Position numbers and translations under genes: made by a program. Source: JAWXCE01 sp034440495 (GTDB lineage: Bacteria; Pseudomonadota; Alphaproteobacteria; Rhizobiales; Rhodomicrobiaceae). From it: DNA of 64,000 nt. This document shows positions 59,231 through 64,000 of this stretch, one piece after another (position 1 is the first letter of the stretch; each line of letters begins with the position of its first letter). The notes under the pieces are model-generated. The model was given only the letters and a program-made list of their open reading frames with translations, ran no database searches and was not told where the DNA came from. The stretch is from contig JAWXCE010000060.1 in NCBI GenBank assembly GCA_034440495.1, forward strand, positions 1-64,000. The letters are read 5' to 3'.

Positions 59231-60091
59231 CTAGGATGGAACAGTATTGGGATTAAAGCGGTGCAATTCCGATCCGTGCTTCTTGAGCCAGAGGCGGGCC
59301 TTGTGCATCTCTGGCATCGTGTCTCTGACAACTCGCCAGAACCGTGGCCCGTGGTTCATTTCCTTCAGGTGGGCGACTTCATGGGCCGCGACGTAATCCA
59401 GAACAAAGCTTGGGGCGAATATCAAACGCCAGGAGAACGATAAATTGCCGCTGCTTGAACACGAACCCCATCGTGTGGATTGGTCGCGCACGGAAATTCG
59501 CTTTGGGTAAATGCCGATATTGCCTGCGTGATGGTGGACCCTGTAAAACAGGTCTTTCTTCGCCTCGATTTTCAGCCAGTCCACAAGCCTTCGGCCTGCA
59601 TGTTCTGGCCCGCCCGCAACACATAGACGGGGAGGTAAAATCAAATCGCCGTCTTGCGTGAAAGGCTCGATGCTGCATGGCTGCATCGCGCGAACTGTCT
59701 GCATCACCGAAGCCAGAGCAATATTTTCCATTGATGAAGCGGCGCTGGCTTTCTCGACCCAAACCACGCCCATGCAGCGCACCGGCCCTGCGAAGGTCAG
59801 CCGGTGTGCTATACCGCGCAAGGGCACGATCGAACCGTCGGCGAGCGACACGGGAGCGGGCAGTTTCTCGATCTGCGCTTTCAACCAATCGTAATGGCGG
59901 GCGACAAAAGCGCCGGCGTCCTCCATCCGGCCCCGGTCTGGCAAAGTGAGGATGGCGGTGCGTTCAGTATGACTGACCTTGAGGGTGAAGCGCTTTGCTC
60001 GCGCAGAGCGGCGGACAGCGACCGTCATATCCAGACCCGACACTTTAACAGCGAAATGCTGTCCTTCATCGGATGTTAACATCAGCGTCAT
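59231..60091 (-). CDS. YgjP-like metal-dependent hydrolase (DUF45)
   Basis: Protein of 286 residues of the YgjP/WSS1-like metallopeptidase family. The zinc motif HEVAHLKEMNHGPRFW (HExxH plus downstream His) is clear. TRWGSCSSSGNLSFSWRLIF and PSFVLDYVAAHEVAHL precede it as usual. The N-terminal half (about 1-150) is a beta-rich domain (VAVRRSARAKRFTLKVSHTE). Its function is unknown, although relatives cut protein-DNA adducts or other substrates. It converges on the penicillin-binding protein gene, with about 65 bases between the two. Confidence 0.9.
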   Translation of the reverse strand: MTLMLTSDEGQHFAVKVSGLDMTVAVRRSARAKRFTLKVSHTERTAILTLPDRGRMEDAGAFVARHYDWLKAQIEKLPAPVSLADGSIVPLRGIAHRLTFAGPVRCMGVVWVEKASAASSMENIALASVMQTVRAMQPCSIEPFTQDGDLILPPRLCVAGGPEHAGRRLVDWLKIEAKKDLFYRVHHHAGNIGIYPKRISVRDQSTRWGSCSSSGNLSFSWRLIFAPSFVLDYVAAHEVAHLKEMNHGPRFWRVVRDTMPEMHKARLWLKKHGSELHRFNPNTVPS

Positions 60092-60605
60092 TTACATTCC
60101 CCGCAAATTCATTAACAAGCCATTACAACGGCTTGAACGTCATTTTCGGCACAGCCTTTAGTCTTTGAGATTCGTGAATCAGGCTATAAGAGTATCAGAA
60201 ATTTGCCGCCGTTACATACGCCTAAAGTCCCATTTATGACTGAATGCGGTGCTGTGGTATTTATACCATAGCACCGCATTCAAAACAAAGGCAAATTGTA
60301 TACGACCACTCTGCGGTTAAATATTGCTAATTAAAGAAAATTATACTGAATTTGTTGTGTTTTTCGTTCTTAAGCTATCTGCATTGAAGCTCATTGGACG
60401 GTGCGACAAAATAGTCTTCCGCATTCTTGCTTAACGACACGCAAAGCTAACTTATTGCCACTAAATTCTACACCTCATGGTTGAATAATTTTAAGAGTAA
60501 ATCTTAAGATAGAAAATATTGCAATAAATATTGCTGGATTTTCCCGCGCGTTCTTGCATAAACGCGCGGCCTTGAGTGGTGCACTGTTGGTGCACGCTGT
60601 ATGTA
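60092..60605. other. AT-rich gap with palindromes
   Basis: About 510 bases without a convincing gene, between the YgjP-like and SCO1 genes (both minus). It holds the long hairpin at 60241-60282 (separate entry) and two small palindromes near its right end: CGCGCGTT/AACGCGCG at about 60545-60570 and GTGCAC/GTGCAC flanking TGTTG near 60580-60596. The CGCGCGTT hairpin lies just past the SCO1 stop and could serve as its terminator, although no T-run follows. Confidence 0.5.
60241..60282. repeat. 42-base near-perfect inverted repeat
   Basis: Arms TGAATGCGGTGCTGTGGTAT and ATACCATAGCACCGCATTCA, separated by only TT. The two 20-base arms pair fully except for one G-T wobble. There is no T-run on either side, so it is not a typical terminator. 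It is not related to the other repeats in the window. Confidence 0.9.
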
Positions 60606-61217
60606 CTAGAGAATGGAGTTTAGATGAAGGTTCAAAACCTCCGCCATTTTCTCGGGGGTAACGCCATAGTTAAAATGCGTAACGTAGCGTCCGTCCGGCC
60701 CCATCAGATAAATAAATGCGGAATGATCCATCAGATAGTCGGCTGCGGATGATGCATCTTTAACCTTTGAGGCATAAACACGATAAGCTTTCGCGGCCGC
60801 CGCCGCCGCCGCCGGCGATCCAGTCAGCCCAACAAGCTGCGAATGAAAGCTTTTCACATAACTTGCAAGTTGCTGCTCGGTGTCGCGCTCCGGATCGATG
60901 GTGATGAACACCGGCGCGACGCGGCTGGCTTTTTCCCCCAGCGCATTCATGGCGCTGGTCATCACCTGCAGCTCGGTCGGGCATATGTCGGGGCAATAGG
61001 TATAGCCGAACAACACCAGCATGAATTTACCGCGAAAGTCGGCGTCTGTGACTGTGCGGCCGGTATGGTCGATAAGCTGGAACGGGCCGCCAATAAGCGC
61101 CTGGCCTTCCGTTCTCACTTGCCCAGCGTCTCCTTCAGAGGGCTTTAGGGTAAGAAAGGCGCCAAGCGCTCCGAGGACAAGCGCTGCACACACAACGAGA
61201 GCAATACGGATTTTCAT
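60606..61217 (-). CDS. senC: SCO1/SenC-family copper chaperone
   Basis: Membrane-anchored thioredoxin-fold protein of 203 residues that delivers copper to cytochrome oxidase CuA. An N-terminal anchor or signal helix lies at about 5-24. The copper-binding CxxxC is GYTYCPDICPTE (Cys75, Cys79), and the third ligand is likely the His in LMDHSAFIYLMGPDG. An Ala-rich stretch (AAAAAAKAY) lies between. It is divergent from regB, as senC is linked to regBA in Rhodobacter and relatives. Confidence 0.94.
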   Translation of the reverse strand: MKIRIALVVCAALVLGALGAFLTLKPSEGDAGQVRTEGQALIGGPFQLIDHTGRTVTDADFRGKFMLVLFGYTYCPDICPTELQVMTSAMNALGEKASRVAPVFITIDPERDTEQQLASYVKSFHSQLVGLTGSPAAAAAAAKAYRVYASKVKDASSAADYLMDHSAFIYLMGPDGRYVTHFNYGVTPEKMAEVLNLHLNSIL

Positions 61218-61314
61218 AATAACATCACGGACTGTTAAGCTGGCTTTGATAAGTTAGTTTGGGATATGGAGCGCATTACAGCGCCTCACAAGGTTCCGCA
61301 AGCGCGAGCGCCCT

Positions 61315-62685
61315 ATGATAGATAGCCGCAGCAAAAGTCTGATGAGCGACGGCGGGTCGGCCATGGACAAGCTCGACATCGACGGAAGCCGTCTTAGGCT
61401 GCAAACCATCATCCGCCTGCGATGGGTCGCGGTTGCGGGGCAAACGATTACCGTCCTGATCGTTTACTTTGGTTTTAACTTTCAATTCCCCCTTGCCGCA
61501 TGTCTGATGGTCATTGCGCTTTCCGCATGCCTGAACGTTGGCTTGCAGCTCGCCTTCCCCGCCAGCAAACGTCTCCTGAGCCGGTATGCAATGCTAATGC
61601 TCGGATATGATATTCTGCAACTTGCGCTGCTTCTCTGCCTTACCGGAGGACTGCAAAACCCGTTCGCGCTTCTGATGGTCGTGCCCGTAGCCGTTTCGGC
61701 TGCGACCCAACCTCTCGGCATTACGTCGCTGCTTGCGGGTTTCGCCGTGGTTTGTGCGTCCTTGCTCACACGCTTTTACTGGCCACTGCCTTGGATGAGC
61801 CTTGAGCCTTTGCAATTGCCCTTTCTTTATCTCATAGGCAATTGGGCCGCGCTGGTTTCATGCATCGTTTTTATCGCGCTTTACGTCTGGCGCACGGGTC
61901 AGGAAACCCGCGTGATGTCAGAGGCGTTAGCGGCGACGGAGTTGATTCTTGCGCGCGAGCAAAAGCTTTCCGAGCTTGACGGCATGGCAGCGGCGGCGGC
62001 GCACAAGCTCGGCACACCGCTTTCGACGATAGTAGTGATCGCCCGGGAGATGGAGCGCGTAATTCCAGAAGATAGTCCACTGCGTGAGGACGCCCAGCTT
62101 TTGCGAAGCCAAGCGATGCGCTGCCGGGAAATTCTTAGCGCTTTAACGCGATATACGGGCGAGGCGGACGAGGTGTTCAGCACCATGCGTCTAACGCATT
62201 TACTGGAGGATGTGGCCGACCAGTATCGCGGAGCTGGTGTCCAAGTCACTGTGAAATCAACTGTTTTGCCAAAACGCGGCAGCGCAGTGTCCAAGGAACC
62301 CGTGATGCGCCGCAATCCGGGCGTGATCTATGGCCTTGGAAATCTGGTCGAGAACGCTGTCGACTTCGCCCGTGCTAAAGTGGATATTGAGGCGCAATGG
62401 GATGATGACGTGGTGTCAGTAACCATCACGGATGATGGCGACGGATTCCCGCCCAATATTATGAGCCATCTCGGCGAGCCTTACGTGACAACGCGCGGTA
62501 TGAGCCAGATTGACGACGGAGAGGAGCATGGTATGGGATTAGGGTTTTTTATCGCGAAAACTTTACTCGAACGCTCCGGAGCTTCCATTCAGCTTGGTAA
62601 TCGCACGGCGGTCGGAACCGGCGCAGTCATTAACCTTCGCTGGCAGCGCGATAAGCTGCAAGCTGGAATGATGCACTCAACATAA
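61315..62685 (+). CDS. regB: redox-responsive sensor histidine kinase RegB/ActS/PrrB
   Basis: Membrane kinase of 456 residues with six hydrophobic helices in the first 190 residues (LQTIIRLRWVAVAGQTITVL onward), the RegB-type sensor that responds to the quinone pool. The H-box AAAAHKLGTPLSTIVVIARE has the phospho-His near residue 230; the usual HELGTP reads HKLGTP here. A cysteine follows near CREILSALTR, close to the redox-active Cys of RegB. The HATPase domain has NLVENAVDFARA, TDDGDGFPP and GMGLGFFIAKTLL. A later ATG at 61342 is possible. Confidence 0.92.
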   Translation: MIDSRSKSLMSDGGSAMDKLDIDGSRLRLQTIIRLRWVAVAGQTITVLIVYFGFNFQFPLAACLMVIALSACLNVGLQLAFPASKRLLSRYAMLMLGYDILQLALLLCLTGGLQNPFALLMVVPVAVSAATQPLGITSLLAGFAVVCASLLTRFYWPLPWMSLEPLQLPFLYLIGNWAALVSCIVFIALYVWRTGQETRVMSEALAATELILAREQKLSELDGMAAAAAHKLGTPLSTIVVIAREMERVIPEDSPLREDAQLLRSQAMRCREILSALTRYTGEADEVFSTMRLTHLLEDVADQYRGAGVQVTVKSTVLPKRGSAVSKEPVMRRNPGVIYGLGNLVENAVDFARAKVDIEAQWDDDVVSVTITDDGDGFPPNIMSHLGEPYVTTRGMSQIDDGEEHGMGLGFFIAKTLLERSGASIQLGNRTAVGTGAVINLRWQRDKLQAGMMHST

Positions 62686-62779
62686 CATTAAATTTTGGCC
62701 TTGGCGGGTGTTAAAATTAATCTAACTAGTACCTAGACGCTTCGCGCCCTTGACAACCAGATAAGAGAAAGAGCGAGCT

Positions 62780-63364
62780 ATGGAGATCAGCGTGACGGAA
62801 ACAGTCCCAGCAGATCGTCTCGGATTCGCCGATTTGCCGGCAGACAGGACGATACTCATAGTCGATGACGACAAGGCCTTTTCCACCCGCCTCGGACGGG
62901 CGATGGAGACGCGCGGTTTTGAAGTTCGCATCGTCCAGAGCGTACGCGACGCCAAGGCTGCTATCAAAACGGCGCCCCCAGCTTTTGCGGTGGTTGATCT
63001 CAGGCTTGATGATGGCAGCGGGCTAGATGCCATAGCGCTGTTGAAAGAATTGCGGCCGGATGCGCGCGCGATCATCCTAACCGGCTACGGAAACATTGTC
63101 ACTGCCGTCAACGCGGTGAAGCTCGGCGCTGCAGATTATCTGGCTAAGCCAGCCGATGCGGACGATATCCTCGCGGCGTTGCTAGCGCGTGACGATCAGC
63201 GGGTTGCGCCGCCTGAAAACCCCATGTCCGCAGACCGTGTTCGCTGGGAGCACATTCAGCGGGTTTATGAACTTTGCGGCCGCAACGTTTCTGAAACGGC
63301 GAGGCGGCTGAATATGCATCGCCGGACGTTGCAGCGCATTCTGGCCAAGCGCGCGCCGAAGTAA
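62780..63364 (+). CDS. regA: response regulator RegA/ActR/PrrA
   Basis: Two-domain regulator of 194 residues. The receiver (about 24-140) has ILIVDDDKAFSTRLGRAM, phospho-Asp73 in VVDLRLDDGSGLDA and Lys in YLAKPADADD. A proline-containing hinge (PPENPMSADR) leads to a Fis-like helix-turn-helix at the C terminus (RNVSETARRLNMHRRTLQRI), the conserved RegA DNA-binding end. It controls redox-dependent processes such as respiration, CO2 fixation or nitrogen fixation. It follows regB by about 95 bases. Confidence 0.95.
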   Translation: MEISVTETVPADRLGFADLPADRTILIVDDDKAFSTRLGRAMETRGFEVRIVQSVRDAKAAIKTAPPAFAVVDLRLDDGSGLDAIALLKELRPDARAIILTGYGNIVTAVNAVKLGAADYLAKPADADDILAALLARDDQRVAPPENPMSADRVRWEHIQRVYELCGRNVSETARRLNMHRRTLQRILAKRAPK

Positions 63365-63457
63365 GTGAAATGGAGCGGCGCCGGGTAACCATCACCGTAG
63401 AAAAAATGCTCCACTGGCTAGAGTGCGGTTAGAAAGCTTGATCGTTTCCACGGGTGC

Positions 63458-64000
63458 ATGCATGGTGCGATAGAGCGTCTATTGATCGCGCTTTTCGCCA
63501 ATGGTCAGCCCATGAATGATGATGTCAAGAGGCCGGGCCTGGGAGCGGGCATTCTCCGCCAGACGGGTGCCGCGGTTTCGATCGGTCGAGGTGCGGCCAT
63601 TAAGGGCATATTTGTCCTTCTCATTTTCTACACTTTGTATTTCGCCGCTCCGATTCTCATCCCCATTGCGGCCGCTATACTGCTCTCACTTCTTCTCTAT
63701 CCACTTGTCGAGCGCCTTGAGAGGCTGCGTATTCCGCGTGGGGCAGGAGCCGCTATTGTGGTGCTGGCCGCTCTCGGGTTCATTGTGATGGGGCTGGCGC
63801 AACTCGCAGGCCCGGCTCAGGAGTGGGTGACAAAACTCCCGGCAAGTTTCACGAAGATCGAGCAAAAGCTGCGCATCGTCAAAAAGCCGATCCAGGATAT
63901 CCAGAAGGCCACCGAACAAATCGAAAGTGCGACGGAGTTTTCAAACCGTCCCCGCAGGCAGAGGGTTGAGATCGCGCGACCCGGCATGATTGAGGATATC
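63458..64000 (+). CDS. AI-2E/PerM-family transporter, second copy (3' end beyond window)
   Basis: The reading frame is open to the right edge, giving about 181 residues of a family usually near 350-650. It starts with a polar tail, then two helix pairs (IKGIFVLLIFYTLYFAAPIL, PIAAAILLSLLLYPLVERLE and GAAIVVLAALGFIVMGLAQL) and a soluble segment. This is the N-terminal layout of the family, as in the 52.8-53.9 kb gene. The start is uncertain: ATG at 63458 (used here) or ATG at 63512; neither has a strong ribosome-binding site. Confidence 0.8.
   Translation, partial: MHGAIERLLIALFANGQPMNDDVKRPGLGAGILRQTGAAVSIGRGAAIKGIFVLLIFYTLYFAAPILIPIAAAILLSLLLYPLVERLERLRIPRGAGAAIVVLAALGFIVMGLAQLAGPAQEWVTKLPASFTKIEQKLRIVKKPIQDIQKATEQIESATEFSNRPRRQRVEIARPGMIEDI

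Noticed and set aside
1..64000. CRISPR arrays, prophage, transposase genes and rRNA
   Set aside because: None was seen: there are no regularly spaced direct repeats, no integrase other than housekeeping XerD, no transposase motif and no rRNA-like sequence.

Overview
The window is a chromosomal stretch from an alphaproteobacterium, most likely a member of the Hyphomicrobiales (Rhizobiales). This rests on the gene content: PhyR-type general stress regulator, RegB/RegA/SenC redox locus, ethylmalonyl-CoA mutase, aroB-aroK-xerD order, hisD-DUF2948-murA order, SDHAF4-like DUF1674 protein and ExoY-type sugar transferase. Genes are GC-rich; several gene-free or gene-poor stretches are strikingly AT-rich and look foreign or decayed. 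The species cannot be named from sequence alone.

Layout. 1-4.7 kb: the end of bioY, a coupled acyl-CoA ligase and thiolase (probably biotin precursor or acyl-CoA chemistry), then a protease-like/ATP-grasp fusion. 4.6-9.3 kb: aroB-aroK (minus), a 46-residue membrane protein, xerD, a small secreted protein and accA. 9.4-15.2 kb: envelope genes, namely two tandem YafK-type L,D-transpeptidase-fold proteins, an ExoY-like priming sugar transferase, a small membrane protein and an O-antigen-polymerase-like membrane protein. 15.2-16.7 kb: a Tat-exported molybdopterin oxidoreductase with a cytochrome b partner. 17.0-21.8 kb: a translationally coupled five-gene cluster (two nucleotide-type glycosyltransferases, a GT-C membrane glycosyltransferase, a radical SAM/SPASM enzyme and a nucleoside phosphorylase-like protein). 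This is the best candidate for an undescribed pathway. 21.7-23.9 kb: divergent TadG/TadE-like genes, DUF1674 and htpX.

23.9-25.05 kb is AT-rich with only broken reading frames. 25-29.1 kb is a signalling block: CHASE3 histidine kinase, single-domain receiver and receiver-HisKA_2 kinase (minus), facing phyR (plus). 29.2-34.1 kb: potassium channel, ruvA-ruvC (without ruvB alongside), yebC, a ring-cleavage-type VOC protein and a PRC-barrel protein. 34.2-39.9 kb: a complete urea ABC transporter urtABCDE, with a very good sigma-54 promoter in front of urtA. 40-43.5 kb: hisD, DUF2948, murA, DUF4169 and tRNA-Thr(GGT).

43.6-48.4 kb: glutathione transferase, an AT-rich islet with an orphan gene, glyQ (glyS not adjacent), an S49 peptidase, a TrmN6-like methyltransferase and DUF2007. 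48.5-60.1 kb: polyprenyl diphosphate synthase, EamA transporter, DUF4139 protein, DUF1127, AI-2E-type transporter, ethylmalonyl-CoA mutase, two small membrane proteins, a class A penicillin-binding protein and a YgjP-like metallopeptidase. 60.1-64 kb: an AT-rich gap with a long hairpin, senC/sco1, regB, regA and the beginning of a second AI-2E-type transporter cut by the window edge.

Several kinds of dispersed palindromic repeat sit between genes. One family is present twice (about 29.1 and 52.7 kb), and in both places its edge supplies the TAG stop codon of the neighbouring minus-strand gene. Starts were chosen from ribosome-binding sites, overlaps and family N-termini. Family assignments come from motifs read by eye, without a database search.
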